From NCBI GenBank assembly GCA_964407525.1, contig CAYOWC010000146.1, positions 1 to 11,497 of the forward strand: a stretch of DNA of 11,497 bases. Direction: 5' to 3'. Positions 1-6,845 of this stretch are shown here, piece by piece. The translations under genes were made by a program, and so were the position numbers. The notes below the pieces were generated by a model. It did no database searches and was not told the origin of the DNA. It worked only from the letters and a program-made list of their open reading frames with translations. This stretch comes from DUZB01 sp964407525. Its GTDB lineage: Bacteria > Desulfobacterota > DSM-4660 > Desulfatiglandales > Desulfatiglandaceae. Every line of letters begins with the position of its first letter. Position 1 is the first letter of the stretch.

Positions 1-80
1 GAGTGTATTAGGCCTCAGAGACAACTAACACCCAGACCTATTATTTCCGAAGGATTTATCCGCCTCCGGAGGATCGTTTC

Positions 81-114
81 GCATGAAGAATTCAGACGCC
101 TGAATTCTTCTTGC
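81..114. repeat. Hairpin-forming inverted repeat in the leader
   Basis: GAAGAATTCAG at 85-95 is followed by a four-base loop (ACGC) and its exact reverse complement at 100-110. One T-T mismatch further out, three more pairs (81-83 with 112-114) extend the stem. The palindrome CCTCCGGAGG lies just upstream at 63-72. No T-run follows, so this does not look like an ordinary intrinsic terminator of the + strand. The structure is certain from sequence. Its role is not: it could be an interspersed palindromic repeat, or a transcript-processing or boundary element between an upstream gene outside the window and the carrier-protein gene. Confidence 0.75.
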
Positions 115-126
115 AACAAAAGATAA

Positions 127-151
127 CCGCGTAATCCGTGTAATCCGCGCC
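127..151. repeat. Short direct repeat GTAATCCG x2
   Basis: GTAATCCG occurs at 131-138 and again at 140-147, inside a stretch flanked by CCGC/CGCG. I have the impression that this kind of 'taatccgtgtaatccg' sequence recurs in intergenic DNA of several anaerobic bacteria, but that is memory and not something shown by this window. It sits between the hairpin at 81-114 and the start of the carrier-protein gene. Confidence 0.4.
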
Positions 152-207
152 AAAAAAAATACACGGTTCGATGGGAGCCCGAACCATCCGAAAGGGAACG
201 GAATCGA

Positions 208-732
208 ATGAAATTGAATCTCAAGATCGGAGAAAATGTGTCGGAGGTGATCACCGGGAACAATGATCAAAATGGTCATATCAGGCTTTCAAATGGAGAT
301 AGGGATTATGACATAAGATACCGGCCTGCCGGTGAACACCGCTATGCTCTTGTTGTAGATGGGAAAGGTCTGGAGGCCTTTGTGGCAAGAACCGATGAAG
401 GGAAGCATATTTTCATAAACGGAAAGACCTTCTATGTGGAAGACGCGGACAGATTTCCATCCCGGCAAAGAACAGGAAGAGGGAATGACGAGGGTCCGGG
501 AGAGGTGACATCCCCCATGCCGGCTGTTGTTGTTCGCATCCTGGTCGGTGAAGGCGACAGGGTAGAAAAAGGCCAGGGGCTGGTGGTTGTCAGCGCCATG
601 AAAATGGAAACAACGCTTTATGCACCAATTGATGGTGAAGTTACCGGTATCAAACCATCTGTGGGTGAAAAAGTCGCACCGGGAGAGATCCTGGTTGAAA
701 TAGCAGAAGAACAAGTAAGCCGTATGGAGTAA
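208..732 (+). CDS. Biotin carboxyl carrier protein of an acyl-CoA carboxylase-type enzyme
   Basis: This 174-residue protein carries covalently bound biotin, which shuttles activated CO2 between a biotin carboxylase and a carboxyltransferase in the cytoplasm. The C-terminal 75 residues (about 98-167) form a biotinyl/lipoyl domain: the conserved PMP is at 103-105 and the attachment motif AMKM at 130-133, with Lys132 as the expected biotinylation site. The hammerhead-fold glycines around it are present. The N-terminal 90 residues, rich in short beta-type stretches, resemble the linker region seen beside such domains in 3-methylcrotonyl- or propionyl-CoA carboxylases. The ATG at 208 has only a weak ribosome site (GGGAACGG), but no better in-frame start exists. 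The carboxylase and carboxyltransferase genes are not in the window. The crotonase-fold gene 63 bases downstream suggests a CoA-ester degradation operon. The carrier role is sure; the substrate is unknown. Confidence 0.9.
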   Translation: MKLNLKIGENVSEVITGNNDQNGHIRLSNGDRDYDIRYRPAGEHRYALVVDGKGLEAFVARTDEGKHIFINGKTFYVEDADRFPSRQRTGRGNDEGPGEVTSPMPAVVVRILVGEGDRVEKGQGLVVVSAMKMETTLYAPIDGEVTGIKPSVGEKVAPGEILVEIAEEQVSRME

Positions 733-795
733 ACAGTATGCAGTTGGAAACCCGCAAGCCCTGAACCTGAAAAAACAGAACAGGAGAGTATGCAA

Positions 796-1572
796 ATGGG
801 TAAGGATCTTGTTTATGAAGTGATTGGGCGAATGGCCCTGTTGACCATCAACCGCGAAAAGAAGAGAAACGCCATCACCCAGGAGATGATTACAAATTTC
901 CTGGAATACCTTGACAGGGCTGAAAGAAATAACGATGTACGAGCCTTATGCCTTACAGGTGCGGGCGAAAAGGCCTTTTGTGCAGGCGCTGATTTGGCAG
1001 GTAGTCTCTCGGCGGAAGACAGCGGTTATTTGTCCGGGGCAGAACGATACGCCGAACTTCTCAAACGATTTTCAAAATTTCCGAAACCAATGGTAGCCCG
1101 AGTAAACGGTCCCTGCCTGGCCGGAGGTATCGGTCTCATGCTTTCGTGCGATATCGTTATTGCCAGAAATGACACTTTTTTCTCTACCCCCGAAGTCAAT
1201 GTGGGCATTTTTCCCATGATGGTCGGGGCGCTTCTTAAGCAAAATGTCACACGGAAAAAAGCGATGGAGATGGTTCTGACTGGACGAAGGGTTTCAGCCG
1301 AGGAAGCGGAAAAAATGGGACTCATAACACGGGCCGTTGAACCCGAATGCCTGGATGAAGAAGTCCAGAAAACCCTGAAATTTTTAATTGCAAACAGCCC
1401 CACCGGGATTCGGATGGGAAAAGAAGCATTCCGGGTCATGGGCGAATTGCCCTTCGATGACGCAGTAGACTACCTGTGTAAGGCATTAGCCAAGGTTACC
1501 TCCACGGAAGATGCGAAGGAAGGAATGACGGCCTTCCTTGAAAAGAGACCCCCGGATTTCAAAGGGAAATGA
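796..1572 (+). CDS. Enoyl-CoA hydratase/isomerase family protein
   Basis: This 258-residue protein has the crotonase fold and acts on CoA thioesters in the cytoplasm. The oxyanion-hole segments are FCAGADL (residues 61-67) and LAGGIGL (108-114), followed by SCDIVIA. Of the two acidic residues used by classical crotonase, the second is present (Glu133 in STPE), but the first is replaced by Gly113. In this superfamily that pattern is seen in enoyl-CoA isomerases and other non-hydratase members, so hydration is not assured. I chose the ATG at 796 because AGGAG at 782-786 is then nine bases away. The ATG at 790, two codons earlier, leaves only three bases. The gene follows the biotin carrier by 63 bases on the same strand and is probably in one transcript with it. 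Length is normal for the family, and no terminator is obvious downstream. Confidence 0.9.
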   Translation: MGKDLVYEVIGRMALLTINREKKRNAITQEMITNFLEYLDRAERNNDVRALCLTGAGEKAFCAGADLAGSLSAEDSGYLSGAERYAELLKRFSKFPKPMVARVNGPCLAGGIGLMLSCDIVIARNDTFFSTPEVNVGIFPMMVGALLKQNVTRKKAMEMVLTGRRVSAEEAEKMGLITRAVEPECLDEEVQKTLKFLIANSPTGIRMGKEAFRVMGELPFDDAVDYLCKALAKVTSTEDAKEGMTAFLEKRPPDFKGK

Positions 1573-1665
1573 GATGATAAGTGTAGCTCCCAGCCCTTTC
1601 AAGGTGCTTATTAAAGTCAGGCAATAGTTAGAGTTTTATCTGCAAAAATGGGGTCCAAATCCATA

Positions 1666-1853
1666 GGTTTCAGGTNNNNNNNNNNNNNNNNNNNNNNNNN
1701 NNNNNNNNNNNNNNNNNNNNNNNNNNNNNNNNNNNNNNNNNNNNNNNNNNNNNNNNNNNNNNNNNNNNNNNNNNNTCAGGTGTCAGGTGTCAGGCTGGTA
1801 ATAATAGACAGAATTTCTTCATTCCTGAAGCCTGAACACTGACACCTGAAACC
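1666..1853. repeat. TCAGGTG-type repeat with terminal inverted repeats, broken by an assembly gap
   Basis: GGTTTCAGGT at 1666-1675 runs directly into the N block. Its exact reverse complement ACCTGAAACC closes the region at 1844-1853. Right after the gap come tandem CAGGTGT units (from 1777) and then, in the other orientation, CCTGAAGCCTGAACACTGAC-like sequence (from about 1824). The visible ends therefore form a palindrome with internal 7-base tandem units. Repeats of this kind commonly break short-read assemblies, which explains why the gap lies here. Confidence 0.7.
1676..1775. other. Assembly gap of 100 Ns
   Basis: The block is exactly 100 Ns long, the conventional placeholder for a gap of unknown size. 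The real distance between 1675 and 1776 is not known, and genes could be missing here, including the 5' part of the restriction-enzyme remnant that follows. Confidence 0.97.
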
Positions 1854-1967
1854 AAAAAGAACAATAATGGGCTAATATAACTCACGCCTTGGCTCCAAAT
1901 TATGGCGGTTTTGAAGTCACCTTGAAAGGGCTGGTGCAGCGCCCAAACGCGGCAACACTTCAACTAT

Positions 1968-2246
1968 CAGAATACAGAAAGACGGAAAGCTCTCAAGCTG
2001 ATTCGAAACCGAAAGGGACGCTTACCCCATGTTATATCTGTCACTGCGGAGCCACTCCCAACTCACATCGCATCCCTCGCCTTGGGTACCGGTGATCTGG
2101 ACTGTGTATGCCATTTTGCGTTGCCTGAACTTATGGAATCGATTGCCGATATCAAGAACGAGGATCAACTGGATATGCTGATGATCCTTTTTGGGGGCAG
2201 GGGATTACGCGATATCAGTGATCTCCCTTTCGACCTGCCTACATAG
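1968..2246 (+). pseudogene. 3' remnant of an NgoMIV-type restriction endonuclease gene
   Basis: An open frame ending at TAG 2244-2246 encodes about 92 residues that I recognise as the C-terminal third of NgoMIV-family type II restriction enzymes, which cut GCCGGC. Recognisable blocks in order are LIRNRKGRLPH, VTAEPLP, IASLALGTGDLDC, HFALPEL and, at the end, LRDISDLPFDLPT. A full family member is about 285 residues. The catalytic part, including the metal-binding Asp and the S-C-K segment, should lie upstream but is not visible: the frame is open only from 1926, and 1926-1967 does not resemble the family. The first ATG in frame is well inside the homology, so the fragment has no proper start. 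No cognate cytosine methyltransferase is present in the window. It cannot encode an active nuclease as it stands. The missing part may have been deleted, or may partly lie in the assembly gap about 190 bases upstream. Confidence 0.8.
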
Positions 2247-2597
2247 CCAACTTTTGCCTGACCATTTTTTTAGAAAGAAAGATTTTTTCGTACGCTTGTC
2301 GGATAACCCGGGATTGGAACATGAGAGTGAAATCTTTTGTTTGAAGGCTGGAGTATGTATTCTTGCGTTGAACATTGCGTAATTTGTTGTTCGGTGATGG
2401 CTTGAAATTCATTGAATTCTTGACCATTTCCGATGCGACAATCATGCACGTACCCCTTTTATGCGATCGGATAATCGGAAAATGAATTGACCACAATATG
2501 TTGTGATGGTAGGATTTTCCGACTTAAATTCGCAGATCTGAGGGCAGTTACAGATACGTAAGGCATATTTCAGTTTTTTGATGGTATGAGTTCTTTG
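2247..2597. other. Intergenic, no gene seen
   Basis: Open frames here are short, lack convincing ribosome sites and resemble nothing I know. The only small structure noted is CACAA-TATG-TTGTG near 2490-2505. The stretch connects the restriction-enzyme remnant with the first copy of the duplicated element. Confidence 0.5.
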
Positions 2598-2785
2598 GGC
2601 TACTCTCAATCTATGTCAGATACGACCGCCCCTAAGAAATGGAATCAATCTCAACGTTCGTCCAAGCCCTCTGATTTGATGATATCACAGCTGTTTTGAG
2701 TTTTAAGATATTTTGGGTTTTGGTATATGAAATAAGTCGAGGTGAGACTGGCATATTACCAAATCCGGGACGATAATCATTCCAA
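2598..2785 (+). repeat. Duplicated non-coding element, copy A (upstream of membrane protein)
   Basis: This stretch recurs in the same orientation at 3300-3485, offset by about 703 bases. The strongest match is 2647-2750 against 3350-3452, which share AATCTCAACGTTCG, CTGATTT, ATGATATCACA, TTTGGGTTTT and AGGTGAG at constant spacing. Weaker similarity extends to both sides, including TCTCAATCTAT near the start. No reading frame is conserved between the copies. Copy A ends about 70 bases before the start of the membrane-protein gene and so may hold its promoter. Confidence 0.75.
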
Positions 2786-2856
2786 AAAAGGAAAGGCTTA
2801 TCCAAGGTTTCGACTGCCCTATTATTTCCCGTCCACATGAAAGGAACCGAAAGAGC

Positions 2857-3228
2857 ATGAAAAAGAGAATCATCGTTGCAACGATATGCGGACTTTTGAC
2901 CGGTATATTCTGTATAGTGGCAGATATAGAGGCAGGGCTTGCTAAAAACGTCGCTGAACAACTACCTCCTCCAGCGATCGGTGAGATTCTTTGTAACAGA
3001 ACTTTAATCGGATTTGCGATCGGCATCAGTGCCCTAACTTTGGGCCATTGGCTCTTGCACGGTGTCGTAATGGGATTTCTTTTCAGTACGCCGTTGGCTT
3101 TTAGTTGCCTCTTCACTCCCCAGTACCCTGTGAAATTATTCATATTGACCCTGGTTTTCGGAATGATTTACGGCGTATTCATAGAATTTATGACTTCATT
3201 CGTTTTTAAAGCCCGAAAGCAAGAATAG
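2857..3228 (+). CDS. Small conserved-looking integral membrane protein of unknown function
   Basis: I do not recognise a named family for this 123-residue protein. It starts with a basic MKKR and then a hydrophobic segment (about residues 5-23) that could be an uncleaved anchor. After a polar, proline-containing stretch (24-45) come three further hydrophobic segments at about 49-62, 65-87 and 92-117, and a basic tail (KARKQE). Four membrane passes with both ends cytoplasmic is the simplest topology. Gly, His and Arg residues within the segments (for example GHWLLHG at 63-69) may be functional, but no enzyme motif is visible. AAGGAA at 2841-2846 lies ten bases before the ATG. The gene stands alone and is bracketed by the two copies of the duplicated non-coding element. 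That it is a real gene is supported by the coherent hydrophobic pattern and the ribosome site. Confidence 0.7.
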   Translation: MKKRIIVATICGLLTGIFCIVADIEAGLAKNVAEQLPPPAIGEILCNRTLIGFAIGISALTLGHWLLHGVVMGFLFSTPLAFSCLFTPQYPVKLFILTLVFGMIYGVFIEFMTSFVFKARKQE

Positions 3229-3299
3229 ATTGTAAATCAGGAGGATTTTTGGCGGATTGAAGGGGTGGATATCCAACCTATTTTGAGCGTTCGAGCCAC

Positions 3300-3485
3300 G
3301 GCTATAATCTCAATCTATTGCAAAAATGATAAAATTGAGAAATAGAATAAATCTCAACGTTCGCTCAAGCCTTCTGATTTTATGATATCACAACTTTTTT
3401 CAGCTTTACTATACTTTGGGTTTTCGCATGAAAATAAGTTAAGGTGAGGCTGCAGTTTTTTCAAATTCGAGGTAATACTTTATGG
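3300..3485 (+). repeat. Duplicated non-coding element, copy B (downstream of membrane protein)
   Basis: This is the second copy of the element at 2598-2785, in the same orientation. The core 3350-3452 matches 2647-2750 with scattered substitutions and almost no indels. The sequence after copy B does not resemble the membrane-protein gene that follows copy A, so this is not a simple tandem duplication of repeat plus gene. The copies have diverged clearly, so the duplication is not recent. Confidence 0.75.
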
Positions 3486-4034
3486 ATCCAATTGTGGAAT
3501 TCGGCTCATCGCGCAACTGAGCGGATGGAATAAGCGCTTGAAAGATAGAGCAATCGGTCCGTTTCTGAGAGTAAATTTATGGGGCATTCGCGAACCTAAC
3601 GAATTCATTTAAGATTACAAGGCTTCGCCCCATACCCTAGCAGAAAAGACAAGGAGAAAATGCGATAAAATATCGATTTTGTTACTTTTTTTTTATAAAA
3701 ATTTACATGCAATTTTCTAACTGGAAATCACTGATTTAATCCCGCTCCTGTATGACAGAATCCCATTATTTAAGAAGATCAGTGATTGATTCTAGAGATC
3801 CCGTTATTATTTCGGCGGGACTATGGATAAAACGCTAATACAATATCCTGGATGGATGTCAGTTGGGTTTTGAGATTTATGCTCTTGTTTTTTATTGGCA
3901 AAATCTATTTTGATCAGAATTTTGCTGTTAAACCAATTGATGCTGTCTCCCCATGCCTTAGAAAACCCATCAGATCAATGGAGCGAAGCGACCTCCTTAA
4001 TCGATAAATCTAAAAAACGTCTTATCCGTTCAAC
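3486..4034. other. Intergenic, with a 10-base inverted repeat
   Basis: No convincing gene is present. A short open frame ending at a TAA near 3612 has a protein-like composition (GWNKRLKDRAIGPF), but it has no start or ribosome site and matches nothing I know. AATCACTGAT at 3726-3735 has its exact reverse complement at 3778-3787, 42 bases apart, in AT-rich DNA. The stretch lies between copy B and the 3' end of the phospholipase gene, and no intrinsic terminator for that gene is evident. Confidence 0.5.
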
Positions 4035-5564
4035 TTAATCTGGAAATTCTCTTTCGTTTAGGTTGGGAACCTCAAGCGCCTCATAATATTTGAAATTGGC
4101 CTGCACGACGTTATTGATCAATGTTGGGCCCGGAAAGTCAGCCATGATGATCCCCACGCGCCTAAACAAAAGTTTGTCGAGAAAGTCGCTGGTCAGGCAG
4201 TTGGTCCCCAAAAAATCAATGGAACAAATTCCGAGAGCACACCTCACCCTTGGAAAATCAGGATACGTGTTTGGGTTGGTAAGGGTTGTAAGGGCGGTCC
4301 ACAACAGGGGAGCGCTGTTTCCCGGAGAACTCTTGCCGCTGGCCACGAAATACGGAAACGAACCATAGGAGCCGCTTAGGAAATTGATACAGATCCTGTT
4401 CTTATCCCCCACGAGAGCCACACCTAAATGCTTATAGACCTTCTCCCACTTGTCGTACAGATCCCAGTTGGTCGTTAACTTGTAATCGTCCTGAATCACC
4501 GCAAAACCCCAAGGGATGCCCACTAACGGATATCCACCAGGCGGAAAGTCCTGGAGGATTACCACCTTGCCCCGCACCTGCTCCAGGGTAGGGTTGTTGT
4601 CGTCGTATTTCCAGATCAGGCCCGGGTACTTACTGGCGTAGGCGAGAAAGGTGGCCGCAAAGGACACCGTGTTTCCTTCGGGCTCGTATTCTTCTGTGAC
4701 CCGCATGACTATTGTCTCGGTGTCCGAGGCACTTAAAAAAGCTTTCGCAATCCTGAGAACGTCGTCGAAGTTGGCGTGTTGAAAAACCTTTCCGTGGTGA
4801 ATCGTAAATGTGTTATAGTAATGGCGGCAGCGGATGTCCAGGGCGCGGATGCCCGAATAGAGCTGTTCCCAAAGGCGCATTGACTGGGTCTGTACGGCAT
4901 CACCCCCGTAATGTGACATTGTGTCATGGGTGCCGGGCAGGGAAATTCGGCTCAGGGTAAGGTCGTTCGGAAGAGCGGCCATCCAATTATAACCCACCAG
5001 GCATGCATTTTCTTGGTGGTTGTAGGCTCCCGAATAATGCTTCAACAAATCTGTTTCCGCTTCATATCCCAGGCTTAAAAGGTATAGATTCAGGGAGTCA
5101 TCCAGACTGTCGATGGACTGCTGAGGGTATGTGATGTTTCCTCCTGTGTTATAGGAAATGTCCACGGCGATCTCTTCCTTTTCAATGCAGAGTTGAGCAG
5201 CCATCTCCGACAGTGAATCAAGCAGTGGCTGAAGAACGCATGGCCCGGCGTCTTCCTCACCAAGGTCAGACCTGTACTTGCAGAAATCAGGGACATCGTC
5301 TTCTTCATCCGGAACTGAACCCTGGTTGAGCATGAATTTCAGGGCTCCATATCCCAGACTCTGCGCGTTGATAACCTCAGATTTGGGTTCCTGCCAGTCA
5401 TCATTTGAAAGGCGCACCAGTTGGAGAGTGGTCTTTTCTTCGTCGCAGATGATCTGGGCCGCATATTTGTCGTCTGAGTTTGAGTTTGATGAACTGCTAT
5501 TGCAGCCAAAGACAGAGACAAACGCGAAAATTACAGCTAAAAGGCTCAATAAGCGCTTGTTCAT
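4035..5564 (-). CDS. Secreted lipoprotein with PI-PLC (phosphatidylinositol-specific phospholipase C) domain
   Basis: This 509-residue protein has a lipoprotein signal peptide: basic MNKR, a hydrophobic core and the lipobox VFGC, with Cys21 as the lipidated residue. It is followed by a serine/asparagine linker. Residues about 40-190 form an acidic region with several cysteines that I cannot assign. From about 190 on it is a PI-PLC X-type domain: LPGTHDT gives His213 and Asp214, ALDIR gives Arg245, and IHHG gives His256/His257. These correspond to the His-Asp, Arg and second His used by Bacillus PI-PLC to cleave phosphoinositides through a cyclic intermediate. SDTETIVMRVTEEYE and the final RRVGIIMADFPG are typical of the same domain. 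The start is supported by AGGAG seven bases before the ATG. It is a single gene on the opposite strand to all its neighbours. It is likely exported and membrane-anchored. The lipid substrate is not known, and related domains in environmental bacteria may act on other phospholipids. Confidence 0.88.
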   Translation of the reverse strand: MNKRLLSLLAVIFAFVSVFGCNSSSSNSNSDDKYAAQIICDEEKTTLQLVRLSNDDWQEPKSEVINAQSLGYGALKFMLNQGSVPDEEDDVPDFCKYRSDLGEEDAGPCVLQPLLDSLSEMAAQLCIEKEEIAVDISYNTGGNITYPQQSIDSLDDSLNLYLLSLGYEAETDLLKHYSGAYNHQENACLVGYNWMAALPNDLTLSRISLPGTHDTMSHYGGDAVQTQSMRLWEQLYSGIRALDIRCRHYYNTFTIHHGKVFQHANFDDVLRIAKAFLSASDTETIVMRVTEEYEPEGNTVSFAATFLAYASKYPGLIWKYDDNNPTLEQVRGKVVILQDFPPGGYPLVGIPWGFAVIQDDYKLTTNWDLYDKWEKVYKHLGVALVGDKNRICINFLSGSYGSFPYFVASGKSSPGNSAPLLWTALTTLTNPNTYPDFPRVRCALGICSIDFLGTNCLTSDFLDKLLFRRVGIIMADFPGPTLINNVVQANFKYYEALEVPNLNEREFPD

Positions 5565-6381
5565 AACAACTCCTGAAAAAGTTGGTAAGCATCCACGTAA
5601 CTACACTATCTGAAGTCATGCAAGGCCTTTGTCTTCAAAAAATAGAAAGGTTCGTACGCTTCCCATAACCTCACTATGACTCATGATCACAAAATGGATC
5701 GACAATGTCAATAGTGAGAATCCGGTTTTTTCTTGCATCCATTTTCTCTAGCGAAAAATGATTACTCGTTCTACAAGAGAGCCACCACAACTTGGCCAAA
5801 TTACCTGATTAGAGCCACATCTACAAATGATGTCCTAAAATACTTTATACCTCTCCCGAGGTCACTTCAACGATTCCGGCCGCAATGGATAACACAACCG
5901 ATTTCTCGCAGCAGAATGGTTGTGATATTCTCATCGGGAGGGTGTCTGAGTGAGGGTTGAGAAATACATGGAACTGGCCGTTTTTTGGATGAAATAAGAC
6001 CTGTGATTTCTCCAACATAGATCAGATGACTAACGGGTATAGACAGGTTGAGATAGGAGCTCATTATCACCATCGTCCATGGTTCAAAGTATTAATGAGG
6101 CTTTGAGAAAAGATTCCCACATGTGGTCGCCTGACAAAGGGACAGCGATCACCCGAGTGAGGGTTTCCTATATCATTATTCCGTTGGAACTATAGTCTGG
6201 AAGAGAGGCGAGAACGTTTTCTTGATATGATTTTTTCCCGTCACAGAAAGTCAAGGATATTGAATCTAATCTTCCGTTTGAAACCTGAAAACATGGACAA
6301 AAATTATCACCGTTGTCTGTTCCTGCGTTCCCCACAAATATCTGCAAAAATTCGCCTAAAGATTTTTTCGTCAATTTACTC
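5565..6381. other. Intergenic, no gene recognised
   Basis: Apart from the candidate promoter for the phospholipase gene near its left end, I see nothing I can support. The open frames are below 80 codons, lack ribosome sites, and read as low-information sequence on both strands. The stretch may contain eroded genes that I cannot identify. Confidence 0.5.
5683..5711 (-). promoter_or_regulatory. Possible sigma-70 promoter of the PI-PLC lipoprotein gene
   Basis: On the minus strand a perfect TTGACA lies at 5711-5706. Seventeen bases later comes GATCAT (5688-5683), which matches four of six positions of TATAAT. This would give a leader of roughly 110 bases before the ATG at 5564. The -10 box is weak, so this is only a candidate. 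Confidence 0.3.
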
Positions 6382-6531
6382 GGCATCCTTCATTTGCCAT
6401 TTTACGCTTTTTCGAAAAATGCAATAAAAGACTTACGCCTTAACTCCTTGGAATTAAGGTTCTGGAGTTAATCCATAAGGATTTTATTGCCAAAAAGTGT
6501 AAACTACTTTTTGGATTGTGTGAAGGATGCC
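6382..6531. repeat. Long imperfect inverted repeat (MITE-like or large hairpin)
   Basis: GGCATCCTTCA at 6382-6392 is the exact reverse complement of 6521-6531. Moving inward, further blocks pair in order: TTTACGCTTTTT (from about 6401) with AAAAAGTGTAAA (6492-6503, one mismatch), GCAATAAAA (6421-6429) with TTTTATTGC (6482-6490), CTTA with TAAG, TTAACTCC (6440-6447) with GGAGTTAA (6464-6471), and CCTT with AAGG at the centre. The arms are about 60-70 bases with small indels. The right arm also holds its own hairpin, CCAAAAAGT/ACTTTTTGG (6490-6498 with 6506-6514). GATTTT at 6361 and AAAATC at 6546-6551 hint at a further extension. No reading frame spans it. Confidence 0.75.
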
Positions 6532-6845
6532 ATTTATTCCATAAGAAAATCAAATTAATCCGGTTCTAATCCCCCCTTTTTCTCATTTGGATGGATTGTC
6601 TGATTCGCCTTTTCGGGGGCAAAAAGAATGTTACGAGGCGTTCTCTTTGACCCATGTAAATGATTATTTTTGTTGACGGGGTTGAAGTCTCCTTATACGG
6701 TATATGAGCAAAATCTCATGATGGTATGATCAAAACAGTGGGGTGGATCTATAACCACAGTCGCTCACATCAGGGTGTCGGAATTTGAAGAATTTTCACG
6801 AACGGTTTAGCTTTCACGGGATACACAAATTAAGGTGGTGATGAG
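6532..6845. other. Intergenic, with a weak promoter-like site and small palindrome
   Basis: TTGACG at 6673-6678 is followed after 15 bases by TATACG (6694-6699), a poor sigma-70 match. The 11-base palindrome TATAC-G-GTATA at 6694-6704 overlaps the putative -10. This could be promoter and operator for the small toxin-antitoxin remnant that starts at 6846, but the evidence is only position and symmetry. I see no gene in this stretch. Confidence 0.3.

Noticed and set aside
289..795. 168-codon minus-strand open frame opposite the biotin carrier gene
   Set aside because: It is a shadow frame: the + strand frame has the complete biotinyl domain, and the minus translation has no domain character or ribosome site.
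1776..1853. CRISPR array suggested by tandem CAGGTGT units
   Set aside because: The units are only 7 bases long, contiguous without spacers, and part of a palindromic repeat; no cas gene is nearby.
1889..2095. 68-codon + strand open frame starting MAPNYGG
   Set aside because: It overlaps the restriction-enzyme remnant in a different frame, lacks a ribosome site, and has no recognisable content.
2239..2496. 85-codon minus-strand frame
   Set aside because: It is rich in Lys, Ser and Asn, as expected from AT-rich non-coding DNA, and I recognise no motif or ribosome site.
2632..3143. Two overlapping minus-strand frames of 109 and 146 codons
   Set aside because: They are antisense to the membrane-protein gene and copy A of the repeat; neither frame is kept in copy B and neither has a ribosome site.
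3502..3612. Protein-like frame ending GIREPNEFI
   Set aside because: It has no start codon, ribosome site or recognisable family; it may be a gene scrap but I cannot support it.
6168..6427. Short frames on both strands (72 and 66 codons) before the long inverted repeat
   Set aside because: They overlap each other and run partly into the inverted-repeat arm; nothing protein-like is recognisable.
6720..6785. Short frame reading WIYNHSRSHQGVG, faintly like the end of an integrase-core transposase
   Set aside because: The match is a few residues (YNH, HQ) and too short to distinguish from chance; no other transposase sequence or terminal repeats adjoin it.
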